64,000 bases of DNA from Methylosinus trichosporium OB3b (GTDB lineage: Bacteria; Pseudomonadota; Alphaproteobacteria; Rhizobiales; Beijerinckiaceae), in assembly GCF_002752655.1 (NCBI RefSeq), contig NZ_CP023737.1:2628001-2692000 (forward strand), in the 5' to 3' direction. This document shows positions 38,882 to 46,890 of the stretch, one piece after another; positions within the stretch are counted from its first letter, which is position 1, and each line of letters opens with the position of its first letter. The notes below the pieces were generated by a model that worked only from the letters and a program-made list of their open reading frames with translations, ran no database searches and had not been told where the DNA came from. The position numbers and the translations under genes were made by a program.

Positions 38882-39301
38882 TCAGAAGGGCTTCACGATG
38901 ACGAGAATCACGATCCCGATCATCAGCACGGTCGGCACCTCGTTGATCGCGCGATAGAAACCCGCCGGTCGCGTGTTGCCGTCGCGCGCGAAGACGCGGG
39001 TCAGATAGCCGAGATAAAAATGCGCGCCGGTGAGCAGCACGACCAGAGCGAGCTTGGCGTGGAACCAACCGGCGCCGTGAAACTCCCCCAAATAAATGAG
39101 CGCCAGCCCGGCGAGCCAGGCGACGCCCATGGCGGGCGCCATGATGTAGCGTGCGAGCCGCCGCTCCATCTTCTTGAACAGCTCCGCCTGCGCGCCGGTC
39201 CCGACCTCGGCGTGATAGACGAACAGCCGCGGCAGATAGAGGAGCGCCGCCATCCAGGCGATGATGGCGATCACATGAAGCGCCTTGATCCACAAGAACA
39301 T
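38882..39301 (-). CDS. hemJ: protoporphyrinogen IX oxidase HemJ
   Basis: 139 residues with four membrane helices, as in HemJ. Conserved features include the N-terminal His (KALHVIAIIAWMAALLYLPR, His near residue 9), LFVYH and WFHAKLALV, where the second conserved His and Lys lie. It oxidises protoporphyrinogen IX in heme synthesis. It is encoded four bases after hemE, so the two steps of the pathway are in one operon. Confidence 0.92.
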   Translation of the reverse strand: MFLWIKALHVIAIIAWMAALLYLPRLFVYHAEVGTGAQAELFKKMERRLARYIMAPAMGVAWLAGLALIYLGEFHGAGWFHAKLALVVLLTGAHFYLGYLTRVFARDGNTRPAGFYRAINEVPTVLMIGIVILVIVKPF

Positions 39302-39305
39302 CGCC

Positions 39306-40340
39306 TTATCCCCTGTTGCGAATGCGATCGACCAGACGGGCGACATGGTCGAGCGGCGTTTCCGGCAGCACGCCATGGCCGAGATTGAAAATATGCGGCC
39401 GTCCGGCGAAAGCCTCGAGGATGGCGTCGGTCTGCCGATCGAGCGCCTCACCGCCGGCGACGAGCGCGAGCGGATCGAGATTGCCCTGCAACGCCACGCC
39501 GCCGGAGACCTCGCGCGCGGCCCATTGCGGCGGGACAAAAGTGTCGAGCCCGAGCGCGTCGGCGCCGAGCCGTTGCGCGAGATCGGGAAGATGCGGTCCG
39601 GCGCCGCGCACGAAAGCGATGATCGGAACAGCGGGGCGGCGCTGCTTCAGCTCGGCGATGATCCGCTGCAACGGCGAGACGACCCAGCGCTCGAATTCCT
39701 GCGGCGGCAGCACGCCGGCCCAGCTGTCGAAAATCTGCAGCGCCTCCACGCCGGCGTCGATCTGGCGCGTGAGATAGGCGATGGACGCATCGACCAGACG
39801 ATCGATCAGCCGGCCGAACGCCTCCGGATGGCGATAGGCGAAGAGCCGCGCCGGCGCCTGATCCGGGGTGCCTTCGCCGGCGATCATATAGCTCGCGACG
39901 GTCCAGGGCGCGCCGCAAAAGCCGATGAAGGCCACACGTTCCGGCAGCTCGCGCTTCACCCGGGCGATAGTCTCATAGACGGGAGCGAGCCGATCGGCGT
40001 CGAAAACCGGCGCCAGACGTTCGAGATCCTTCGGTTCGCCGATCGGCTCGAGCTTCGGACCATGGCCGGATTCGAACGAGACTTTCTGCCCGAGCGCGTC
40101 GGGAACGACGAGAATGTCGCTGAACAGGATCGCCGCGTCGAAGCCGAAGCGCTCGATCGGCTGCAGAGTGATCCGCGCCGCGATCTCGGGATTGTAGCAG
40201 GTGTCGAGAAAGCTCCCCGCATGGGCGCGCAGCTCGCGATATTCCGGCAGAAACCGTCCCGCCTGGCGCATCAGCCAGACCGGCGGAACCGGAAGCGCCT
40301 CGCCACGCAGGACGGCGATCAGCGGCTTCTCCTCACCCAT
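39306..40340 (-). CDS. hemE: uroporphyrinogen decarboxylase
   Basis: 344 residues. The signature WLMRQAGRFLPEYRELR is near residue 23 and GFCGAPWTVASYM further on. It turns uroporphyrinogen III into coproporphyrinogen III. The ATG at 40340 (MGEEKPLIAVLRGE) is the family start. The upstream gap toward maf is the candidate origin of replication; hemE borders oriC in Caulobacter and relatives. Confidence 0.96.
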   Translation of the reverse strand: MGEEKPLIAVLRGEALPVPPVWLMRQAGRFLPEYRELRAHAGSFLDTCYNPEIAARITLQPIERFGFDAAILFSDILVVPDALGQKVSFESGHGPKLEPIGEPKDLERLAPVFDADRLAPVYETIARVKRELPERVAFIGFCGAPWTVASYMIAGEGTPDQAPARLFAYRHPEAFGRLIDRLVDASIAYLTRQIDAGVEALQIFDSWAGVLPPQEFERWVVSPLQRIIAELKQRRPAVPIIAFVRGAGPHLPDLAQRLGADALGLDTFVPPQWAAREVSGGVALQGNLDPLALVAGGEALDRQTDAILEAFAGRPHIFNLGHGVLPETPLDHVARLVDRIRNRG

Positions 40341-40801
40341 GTCGTTCGGCCTCCGTTTCGAGGGCTCTCGGCATGCGCCTCGCATCCCGGAAAGAGGAGC
40401 TATCTCAAATCGACACAAAAAGAAAATTCAATCTTTAAGAGATTTTTTTGATTTTATTAACACTCGCTTCACGAAGGTTAATTTTCATCAACCTTTTGTC
40501 CACACCCTACGTACCGTGACCATGGCTGTAGGCAGGATGTCCACCCCTGTGCAAAATTCCATGAACAAATTTAATTATCAACGTGTTGTACGAGAACCAC
40601 CCTGCGGATGGCGAGAGGATAGCAGAGAGTTTCGTCCATTCACGACCAAGGCGGCTCTTTCCGCCCCTGCCGACTCGCCTGTTGATCGATCGCGATCGAT
40701 ATGCGCAGCTATTCACAGGCCGCCGGCGCCATGGGCGATCTTATCCCCGCAATGCCGGGTTTTCCTTCGGCCCTGTGAATCCTTTTCGGCGAGGAGCGCG
40801 C
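40341..40801. other. candidate chromosomal origin of replication (oriC)
   Basis: A 461-bp gene-free gap between divergent hemE and maf. 34 of 40 bases at 40421-40460 are A or T, an island in a high-GC genome that would suit strand opening. DnaA-box-like sites: TTGTCCACA (40496-40504, one mismatch to TTATCCACA), TTTTGCACA on the minus strand (40548-40556, fits TTWTNCACA), CTATTCACA (40709-40717), and weaker ones at 40741 and 40774. GGTTAATTTTCATCAACC (40476-40493) resembles a CtrA-type spaced site. The gene neighbourhood is that of known alphaproteobacterial origins. Confidence 0.75.
40685..40700. repeat. 16-bp perfect palindrome in the oriC candidate
   Basis: ATCGATCGCGATCGAT is its own reverse complement and holds three GATC tetranucleotides. 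It lies between the AT-rich tract and maf. Confidence 0.6.
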
Positions 40802-41434
40802 GTGACCATCGAGCCCGGGGACTCTCTTTGGCGCCGGGGCGCGCCGCTGGCGCTCGCGTCGCAGAGCGCCGGCCGCCGGCTGCTCTTGCAGCAAACGGGC
40901 GCGGTCTTCGTCGTCGACCCGGCGGATGTCGACGAGCGCGCCATCGAGGCCCGAGTGGCGGCCGAGGGCGGGGGACCGGACGAGATCGCGGCGCGGCTCG
41001 CGCGCGAGAAGGCGCTGGCCGTCTCCGCCCGCCGTCCCGGCGCGCTGGTCATCGGCGCCGATCAGCTGGCGAGCTGCGAGGGGCGGCGCTTCGGCAAGCC
41101 AGCCGACAGGGAGGCCGCCGCGGCGCAATTGCGCTATCTGGCTGGCCGCACGCATCGCCTCCATTCGGCGGTAGCGCTCGCCCGCGATGGCGCGCTGCTG
41201 TTCGAGACGGTGGCGCACGCCGATCTGACCATGCGCGCGTTTTCGGACACGTTCTTGAGTCACTATCTCGACAGCGTCGGCGCGCGCGTCACGACGAGCG
41301 CCGGCGCCTATCAGATCGAAGGTCTCGGCGTTCATCTCTTCGAGCGGATCGAAGGCGACCATTCGACCATTCTCGGCCTGCCTTTGCCTCCGCTGCTCGA
41401 GGCGCTGCGGCGCGAAGGCGCGCTCCTCTCATGA
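40802..41434 (+). CDS. maf: Maf-family nucleotide pyrophosphatase
   Basis: 210 residues. [18 protein letters not shown] is the Maf N-terminal motif, followed by [18 protein letters not shown] and [12 protein letters not shown]. These enzymes hydrolyse non-canonical nucleoside triphosphates. The start is the GTG at 40802 with GAGGAG before it; the open frame upstream runs through the origin gap and is not coding. It begins the maf-coaE-dnaQ run. Confidence 0.9.
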   Translation: MTIEPGDSLWRRGAPLALASQSAGRRLLLQQTGAVFVVDPADVDERAIEARVAAEGGGPDEIAARLAREKALAVSARRPGALVIGADQLASCEGRRFGKPADREAAAAQLRYLAGRTHRLHSAVALARDGALLFETVAHADLTMRAFSDTFLSHYLDSVGARVTTSAGAYQIEGLGVHLFERIEGDHSTILGLPLPPLLEALRREGALLS

Positions 41435-41459
41435 GCGCGCGCGATTTCGGCGAGGCGTC

Positions 41460-42059
41460 ATGCTGACCATCGGCCTCACCGGCTCCATCGGCATGGGCAA
41501 ATCCACCACCGCCGACATGTTTCGCGCCGAGGGCGTCCCCGTCTATGATTCGGATCGCGCCGTCCATGAGATCTACAGCGGCCCCGACGCCGCACGTATC
41601 GAAGCGCTGTTTCCCGGGATCCTCGTCGACGGCGTCGTCGACCGCGCCGCGCTCGCCGCTCGCGTGCTCGGCGATGCGCAGGCTCTGCGGCGGCTCGAGG
41701 CGATCGTGCATCCCCTCGTGCTGGAGAAGCGCGCGGCCTTTGTCGAGGAGCGCCGCCGCGCCGATGATGCGCTCGTGCTGTTCGATATTCCGCTTCTCTT
41801 CGAGACCGGCGGCGACGCCGATGTCGATGTCGTCGTCGTCGTCACCGCGCCCGAGGAGGTTCAGCGCGAGAGGGTGCTGGCGCGCCCGGGCATGACGGAG
41901 GAGAAATTCGCCGCCATCCGCGCCAAGCAGACGCCGGACGCGGAAAAACGCCGCCGCGCCGATTTCATTGTTCATACCGATCGTGGAGTCGATTCCGCTC
42001 GCGAGCAGGTTCGGCTAATTCTACGCGAGCTGAAATCGCGCGAGCCGAAGGCGCGGTGA
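41460..42059 (+). CDS. coaE: dephospho-CoA kinase
   Basis: 199 residues with the P-loop [17 protein letters not shown] at the N-terminus and [12 protein letters not shown], the family's substrate-lid region. It phosphorylates dephospho-CoA, the last step of CoA synthesis. It follows maf after 25 bases; aroE, which separates them in many relatives, is absent. Confidence 0.95.
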   Translation: MLTIGLTGSIGMGKSTTADMFRAEGVPVYDSDRAVHEIYSGPDAARIEALFPGILVDGVVDRAALAARVLGDAQALRRLEAIVHPLVLEKRAAFVEERRRADDALVLFDIPLLFETGGDADVDVVVVVTAPEEVQRERVLARPGMTEEKFAAIRAKQTPDAEKRRRADFIVHTDRGVDSAREQVRLILRELKSREPKAR

Positions 42060-42081
42060 TTTTTTCGATGAGGAGGCATTC

Positions 42082-42810
42082 ATGCGCGAGATCGTCTTCG
42101 ATACGGAGACGACCGGCCTCGATCCGGCCAAGGGCCATCGCATCGTCGAGATCGGCGCCGTCGAGATTTCCAATCTGATCCCGACCGGCCGCACCTTTCA
42201 CTTTTATCTCGATCCCGAGCGCGACATGCCGGAAGAGGCGTTTCGCGTGCATGGGCTGTCGACCGCCTTCCTCACGGGACAGAAAAAATTTCGCGAGATC
42301 GCCGAGGCTTTTCTCGAATTCGTCGCCGATGCGCAGCTCGTCGCCCATAACGCCGAATTCGATATGCGCTTCGTCAACGCCGAGCTCGCAATGCTCGGCC
42401 TCGAGGCGATCGCGGCTGATCGCGTCGTCGACACTCTGACGATCGCCCGCCGGCTTCATCCCGGCGCCGCCAATTCGCTGGACGCGCTGTGCCAGCGTTA
42501 TGGCGTCGATTCCTCTCGCCGCGACAAGCACGGCGCTCTGCTCGATTCCTATCTGCTGGCGGAGGTCTATGCCGAGCTGATGGGCGGGCGCCAATCCGCT
42601 CTCGTGCTGCAGACCTCGGTCGCCGCAGCGGCGCAGGATCTCGGCGCCGATCTCTTGCGCAGCCGCCCCGCGCCGCTCGCGCCGCGTCTCGCAGAGGAGG
42701 AGATCGCGGCGCATGAGCGCTTCGCCGCGACGCTCGGCAAGGCGCCGATCTGGAGCCGCTATCTCACGCCCGAGCCGGAGGCCGAGGCGTCTCGCGCCGT
42801 CGGCGCGTGA
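42082..42810 (+). CDS. dnaQ: DNA polymerase III epsilon subunit (proofreading exonuclease)
   Basis: 242 residues. The three exonuclease motifs are intact: FDTETTGLD (ExoI), VAHNAEFDMRF (ExoII) and DKHGALLDSYLLAEVY (ExoIII epsilon). The C-terminal ~60 residues should bind the alpha subunit. AGGAGG lies before the ATG. It is convergent with secB. Confidence 0.95.
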   Translation: MREIVFDTETTGLDPAKGHRIVEIGAVEISNLIPTGRTFHFYLDPERDMPEEAFRVHGLSTAFLTGQKKFREIAEAFLEFVADAQLVAHNAEFDMRFVNAELAMLGLEAIAADRVVDTLTIARRLHPGAANSLDALCQRYGVDSSRRDKHGALLDSYLLAEVYAELMGGRQSALVLQTSVAAAAQDLGADLLRSRPAPLAPRLAEEEIAAHERFAATLGKAPIWSRYLTPEPEAEASRAVGA

Positions 42811-42829
42811 CGCTCGCGGCCGCCGCCGC

Positions 42830-43324
42830 TCAATTGGCGTTGGCGGGGGGCTGCTGCTGCTCCGCGAATTGCGCGGCGCGCTGCTGATACAGCGCCATGA
42901 AGTCGATGGGGTCGATGTAGAGCGGCGGAAAGCCGCCGTTGCGCGTCGCGTCGGCGACGATCTGGCGCAGGAAGGGGAACAGCAGCCGCGGGCATTCGAT
43001 CATCACGATGGGATGAATCTGCTCCTGCGGAATGTTCAAGAGGCGGAACACGCCGCAATAATCGAGCTCGAATTTGAACATCAGATCGGGGCCCTGGCCG
43101 GCCGAGGCCTCGAGCGTCACCGACACCTCGAAATCCGTGGGCGCGAGCTGGCGGGCGTTCACATTGACCTGAATGCCGATGTCGGGCGCCGCTTCGCGCG
43201 GGCCGAGGGAACGCGGCGCATTGGGGTTTTCGAAGGAGAGGTCCTTCACATATTGCACCAGCACATTGAGCGCGGGCCCTTCCGCCTGGCCGGCGCCGGC
43301 GCCGCTTCCATTCGTGTCGGTCAT
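42830..43324 (-). CDS. secB: protein-export chaperone SecB
   Basis: 164 residues. [19 protein letters not shown] and the acidic VNVNARQL region match SecB, and [15 protein letters not shown] is the tetramer/SecA-interaction stretch. It keeps secreted precursors unfolded for SecA. The ATG at 43324 begins MTDTNGSG; the chain ends in a Gln/Ala tail. Next to dnaQ as in other alphaproteobacteria. Confidence 0.95.
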   Translation of the reverse strand: MTDTNGSGAGAGQAEGPALNVLVQYVKDLSFENPNAPRSLGPREAAPDIGIQVNVNARQLAPTDFEVSVTLEASAGQGPDLMFKFELDYCGVFRLLNIPQEQIHPIVMIECPRLLFPFLRQIVADATRNGGFPPLYIDPIDFMALYQQRAAQFAEQQQPPANAN

Positions 43325-43468
43325 CGTTGAGCTCCTTGCCGATTTCGGCTCCCGAACGGCGCGAACCCGATCGTCCCTCGCCACGGCGCCCGCGTAACAT
43401 GCCTCCTTTCGAGCGACAACGGGAATCGGCGCGCGGAGAGAACGCGCTCCGATCGAACGGAAAACCCT

Positions 43469-43942
43469 CTACGCCGCTCCGGCCGGCGGCGCGCGGCGCG
43501 CCGGAGCCCGGCGCTTGCGCGGCTTTTCCTCGGTGACGGCCTTCCATTCATTCGGCGAAAGATCGATGGTTCTCGGTCCCTTGGTCGCCTCGACCTTGCC
43601 GCGCAGGCGGTCGGCGAGGCGCGCGCGCACAGAGGGCGCCTTCAGAGCGAGGCCGACGAGATCGGAGGCGAAGCCGGGCAGAATGAGCAGCAGGCTGCCG
43701 AAAGCCTCTATGCCGCCCTCGAGCAGATTGGCGCCGCGTCCCGTCTCCGCTTGCGGCTGCGCGAGGCGCTGGCGCAGATAGACGAACAGGCGCTTCACAT
43801 CGGCGAGGCCGAGCAGCGTCGTGCCGACGCCGAGCATGACGGCGGCAATGACGCCGAGCACCTGCACGACGAAGACGAAAGCGATGATCTCGATGGCGAG
43901 CCAGGCCGCCAGCACGTAAGCGACGAGCTTCGACTTGTTCAC
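43469..43942 (-). CDS. fxsA: FxsA-family membrane protein
   Basis: 157 residues. Two to three hydrophobic segments in the first 90 residues (VAYVLAAWLAIEIIAFVFVV; FGSLLLILPGFASDLVGLAL) define the FxsA family. The basic C-terminal tail is cytoplasmic. In E. coli FxsA relieves phage T7 exclusion by F; its native role is unclear. The start is GTG at 43942 with GGAGGA before it. It is divergent from the Tim44-like gene across a 225-bp gap with no other feature seen. Confidence 0.88.
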   Translation of the reverse strand: MNKSKLVAYVLAAWLAIEIIAFVFVVQVLGVIAAVMLGVGTTLLGLADVKRLFVYLRQRLAQPQAETGRGANLLEGGIEAFGSLLLILPGFASDLVGLALKAPSVRARLADRLRGKVEATKGPRTIDLSPNEWKAVTEEKPRKRRAPARRAPPAGAA

Positions 43943-44167
43943 GATCGTCCTCCGTTTCGGCGGATCGGCCGAGTTCGACCGAGAAGCCCGGCTGTCCCGA
44001 GGGGCGCGGCGAGCGACCCGATAGAGTGTCGAGGGCGCTCGAGCCGTCCTCGCGGGGATGAGGAAAATGCGATTCCTGCGAGCTTGCGGCCTGATCGCAG
44101 GGGCTTGATTCGTGACATTTGGGTTGCGACATGATACGCGACAATCCTTCCGACCGGGAGACGCCCT

Positions 44168-44857
44168 TTGCCGGCCAATGAAGCTTTCGATCCCTCGATC
44201 CTCGTTCTCGCCGCGCTAGCGGCTTTCGTCGTATGGAAATTATGGTCCGTGCTCGGCGTCCGAACCGATCGCGAGAACTCCGCCGCGGGTCGCGTTCCGA
44301 GTCCCGGTCGGCGCTTCGGCGTCGTTCCGCCGCCCGCGAGCACGGGTTTCGCCGCTCCGCCCCAGGATCAGAGCCGTTGGGACGGTCTCGCGGAGCCGGG
44401 AAGCAAGGGCTGGGCGGGGCTCGACGCCCTCGCCGCCGCCGACCGCGGTTTCGACGCGAAGAATTTTCTCGAAGGCGCGAAGAAGGCCTATGAGCTCGTG
44501 GTCGAATCCTTCGCCAAGGGCGACCGGGAGATGTTGCGCAATCTCCTCGCCAATGATGTCTATGACAGCTTCGCCAAGGCCATAGCGGCGCGGGAGCAGC
44601 GCGGCGAGAGCGCCGAAGCCCGGGTCGTCGCGATCGAGACGGCCAGCGTCGAGGACGCCCAGGTCGAGCGCGGCCGGGCGCAGGTCGCCATACGTTTCGT
44701 CGTGAAGCTGATCTCGGCGCGCCGCGACAGCGCGGGAGAGGTGATCGAGGGCGACGTCGAACGCCCGATCGACATCACCGATCTGTGGACATTCGCGCGT
44801 GACATCTCCTCGCGCGACCCGAATTGGAAGCTGGTCGCGACCGAAACCATTCACTAG
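44168..44857 (+). CDS. Tim44-like (TimA) domain protein
   Basis: 229 residues: one N-terminal membrane helix (ILVLAALAAFVVWKLWSVLG), a Pro/Gly-rich linker, and a C-terminal Tim44/TimA domain from residue 95 (FDAKNFLEGAKKAYELVVESFAKGD ... DLWTFARD). It is the bacterial relative of the mitochondrial import motor scaffold Tim44 and is probably anchored to the inner membrane facing the cytoplasm. The start is a TTG (44168) with GGGAG upstream; no in-frame ATG offers the membrane segment. Confidence 0.88.
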   Translation: MPANEAFDPSILVLAALAAFVVWKLWSVLGVRTDRENSAAGRVPSPGRRFGVVPPPASTGFAAPPQDQSRWDGLAEPGSKGWAGLDALAAADRGFDAKNFLEGAKKAYELVVESFAKGDREMLRNLLANDVYDSFAKAIAAREQRGESAEARVVAIETASVEDAQVERGRAQVAIRFVVKLISARRDSAGEVIEGDVERPIDITDLWTFARDISSRDPNWKLVATETIH

Positions 44858-44865
44858 AGCCGCGC

Positions 44866-45963
44866 GTGGGCCTGCCCGTCGATCTCGAGCCGATCGCTTT
44901 CGACGTGCTCGCCGGCTTCGCCGAGGATGATCTCTGCGAGGCGTTTCGTGTGTTCCGCCGATCGGCGGAGGCGCTCGTCGGCAAGGTCGCGGTTCTGCGG
45001 CCCGGCGTCGGGCCCGATGCGGCGCTGCTGCGCGTCTGCCGCGCCGCGCTCGCCGACGCCGAGGCGGCGAGCGCGCAAGACGCGGCGCGACGCTTCTTCG
45101 AGCAGACATTTCGTCCGCACAGGCTGCGCGGCAACGGCTTCGTCACTGCTTATTACGAGCCGGTCATCGCCGCGCGCCGATCGCCGGACGCCGAATTCGC
45201 CGTCCCGGTTCCGGCGCGTCCGGCCGATCTCGTCACCCTCAATGACGCGCCGATCGCCGGCGAGAATGGCGAGCCTCTCACCAGCGCGCGGCGACGCGGC
45301 GATGGCGGCCTCGAGCCCTACCCCGACCGGCGCGCGCTCGAGGACGGTCCGGAGGCGGCGACGCTGCGGCCGATCGCCTTCCTGCGCGATCGCGTCGAGC
45401 TGTTTCTGCTGCAGGTGCAGGGCTCCGGCCGGCTGCGCTTCGCCGATGGAAGCGAGCTGCCGGTCACTTATGACGGTCGCAACGGCCGGCCTTATACGTC
45501 GATCGGCCGGGTGCTGATCGAGCGAGGGATCGTCGCCGCCGATGTGATGTCGCTCGACGCGCTGAAAGCGGCGATTCGGGCGATGGGCGCGGGGCCGGGC
45601 GAGGCCGGCGCGCGGCTGATGCAGGAGAACCGCTCCTTCGTGTTCTTTTGCGCCGACGAGTCGCCGCAGCGACGGATCGGGCCGATCGGCGGCGCCGGCG
45701 TTCCGCTCACGCCGCTGCGCTCCATCGCGATCGATCGCTCCATCTGGCCCTATGCGACGCTTTTCTGGATTTCGGCGGCGCTGCCGGAGGCGACATTCGC
45801 GCGGCTGACGATCGCGCAGGACACCGGCTCGGCGATCCTCGGCGCCGCGCGCGCCGATCTCTTTTTCGGCGCCGGCGACGAGGCCGGCGCGCGCGCCGGC
45901 CGCATTCGCCATCCCGCCGATTTCGTCGTCCTGCTGCCGCGCGCCGCGGAGGGCGACCCGTGA
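44866..45963 (+). CDS. mltA: membrane-bound lytic murein transglycosylase A (MltA/3D domain)
   Basis: 365 residues. FTAYYEP-type MltA motif (GFVTAYYEPVIAARR), VQGSGRLRFADG and the C-terminal 3D domain with IAQDTGSAILGAARADLFFG, where the Asp in QDTG is catalytic. It cleaves peptidoglycan to anhydro-muropeptides. No signal peptide or lipobox is visible from the GTG start at 44866, although the family is normally exported. It follows the Tim44-like gene by 8 bases. Confidence 0.9.
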   Translation: MGLPVDLEPIAFDVLAGFAEDDLCEAFRVFRRSAEALVGKVAVLRPGVGPDAALLRVCRAALADAEAASAQDAARRFFEQTFRPHRLRGNGFVTAYYEPVIAARRSPDAEFAVPVPARPADLVTLNDAPIAGENGEPLTSARRRGDGGLEPYPDRRALEDGPEAATLRPIAFLRDRVELFLLQVQGSGRLRFADGSELPVTYDGRNGRPYTSIGRVLIERGIVAADVMSLDALKAAIRAMGAGPGEAGARLMQENRSFVFFCADESPQRRIGPIGGAGVPLTPLRSIAIDRSIWPYATLFWISAALPEATFARLTIAQDTGSAILGAARADLFFGAGDEAGARAGRIRHPADFVVLLPRAAEGDP

Positions 45964-46559
45964 GCGACGAGCCGCCGCGCCGGGACCCACCTCGCCGCGG
46001 CCGCGCGCGCTTTCTCACTCCCGAAGAGGTCGATCTTTGGCGCAAGGTGACGGCTGATGTCCGGCCAGCTCTGGGCCGCTCGCGCCGCCGCGCGCCCTCG
46101 TCCGAAGCGGTCGGGGAGCCGGCGGCGACGAAGAGCGCCGCCGCCGATCGCCCGCCTGCAGCTGCGACGGCGCCGCCGAAGAAGCCGCCGCCGCCCCCGC
46201 GCCAGGCGCCGGCGCCGGCTGATCTCGATCACCGCACCCGCACCAAGCTGCGGCGCGGCACGCTCGAGGTCGAGGCCCGGCTCGATCTGCATGGCTTGCG
46301 GCAGGCGGAGGCGCAGGACGCGCTCGTCACCTTCCTGCGCCGGGCGCAGGCGAGCGGCGCGCGCATGGCGATCGTGGTCACGGGAAAGGGAGCGCGCAGC
46401 GAGGAAGGCGGCGTGCTGCGCCGGCTCGTGCCGCTGTGGCTGCAAGGCGCGCAAATGCGCGATCTGGTGGTGAGCTTCGGCGAGGCGGCGCGCCATCACG
46501 GCGGCGAAGGCGCGCTCTATGTGCAGATCCGCCGCGCCGGGCGCGGCAAGCCGGGGTAA
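45960..46559 (+). CDS. Smr-domain protein
   Basis: 199 residues with a Pro/Ala/Arg-rich N-terminal half and a C-terminal Smr domain: LDLHGLRQAEAQDAL near residue 110 and VVTGKGARSEEGGVLRRLV, typical of MutS2-type endonuclease domains. The GTG start overlaps the mltA stop (GTGA). The usual role is nicking structured DNA or RNA. Confidence 0.88.
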   Translation: MSDEPPRRDPPRRGRARFLTPEEVDLWRKVTADVRPALGRSRRRAPSSEAVGEPAATKSAAADRPPAAATAPPKKPPPPPRQAPAPADLDHRTRTKLRRGTLEVEARLDLHGLRQAEAQDALVTFLRRAQASGARMAIVVTGKGARSEEGGVLRRLVPLWLQGAQMRDLVVSFGEAARHHGGEGALYVQIRRAGRGKPG

Positions 46560-46565
46560 GGCGAT

Positions 46566-46828
46566 ACGGCGAAATAAATGAACCGCTTATCCATTCCGTT
46601 GTCGAATAGGGCGCTCTCCCTTCTCCCGCAGGGCGGGAGAAGGTGGCCCCGCGAAGCGGGGTCGGATGAGGGCCCTCCCGGAAAAACTGTTTCGAATTCA
46701 AAAGCGAAGCGCTGTTGGCGAGCCGGAAGCGCCCTCATCCGACCCTCGCTGAAGCGAGGGCCGCCTTCTCCCACAAGTGGGAGAAGGGACGCGCGTCGAG
46801 AGTCGGAATGAAGCTGTTATTTCGCCGT
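46566..46828. repeat. 263-bp element with 12-bp terminal inverted repeats enclosing a RIME-like repeat
   Basis: ACGGCGAAATAA (46566-46577) and TTATTTCGCCGT (46817-46828) are exact inverted copies, with partial complementarity continuing outward. Between them, 46618-46788 is a mosaic palindrome like that at 31367-31556, with GGTCGGATGAGGG on the left and CCCTCATCCGACC on the right. The 331-bp gap 46560-46890 between the convergent smr and hemY-like genes contains nothing else. Confidence 0.75.
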
Positions 46829-46890
46829 GTTGCCTAAGGTTCGGTCCCCTGGAAGGAGGCTCCAGAAGGCGAGATGGGCGAGGGAGCTGG

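Noticed and set aside
40583..40801. In-frame N-terminal extension of maf through the origin gap
   Set aside because: The extra residues show no Maf similarity, and a GTG with GAGGAG upstream gives the family N-terminus at 40802.
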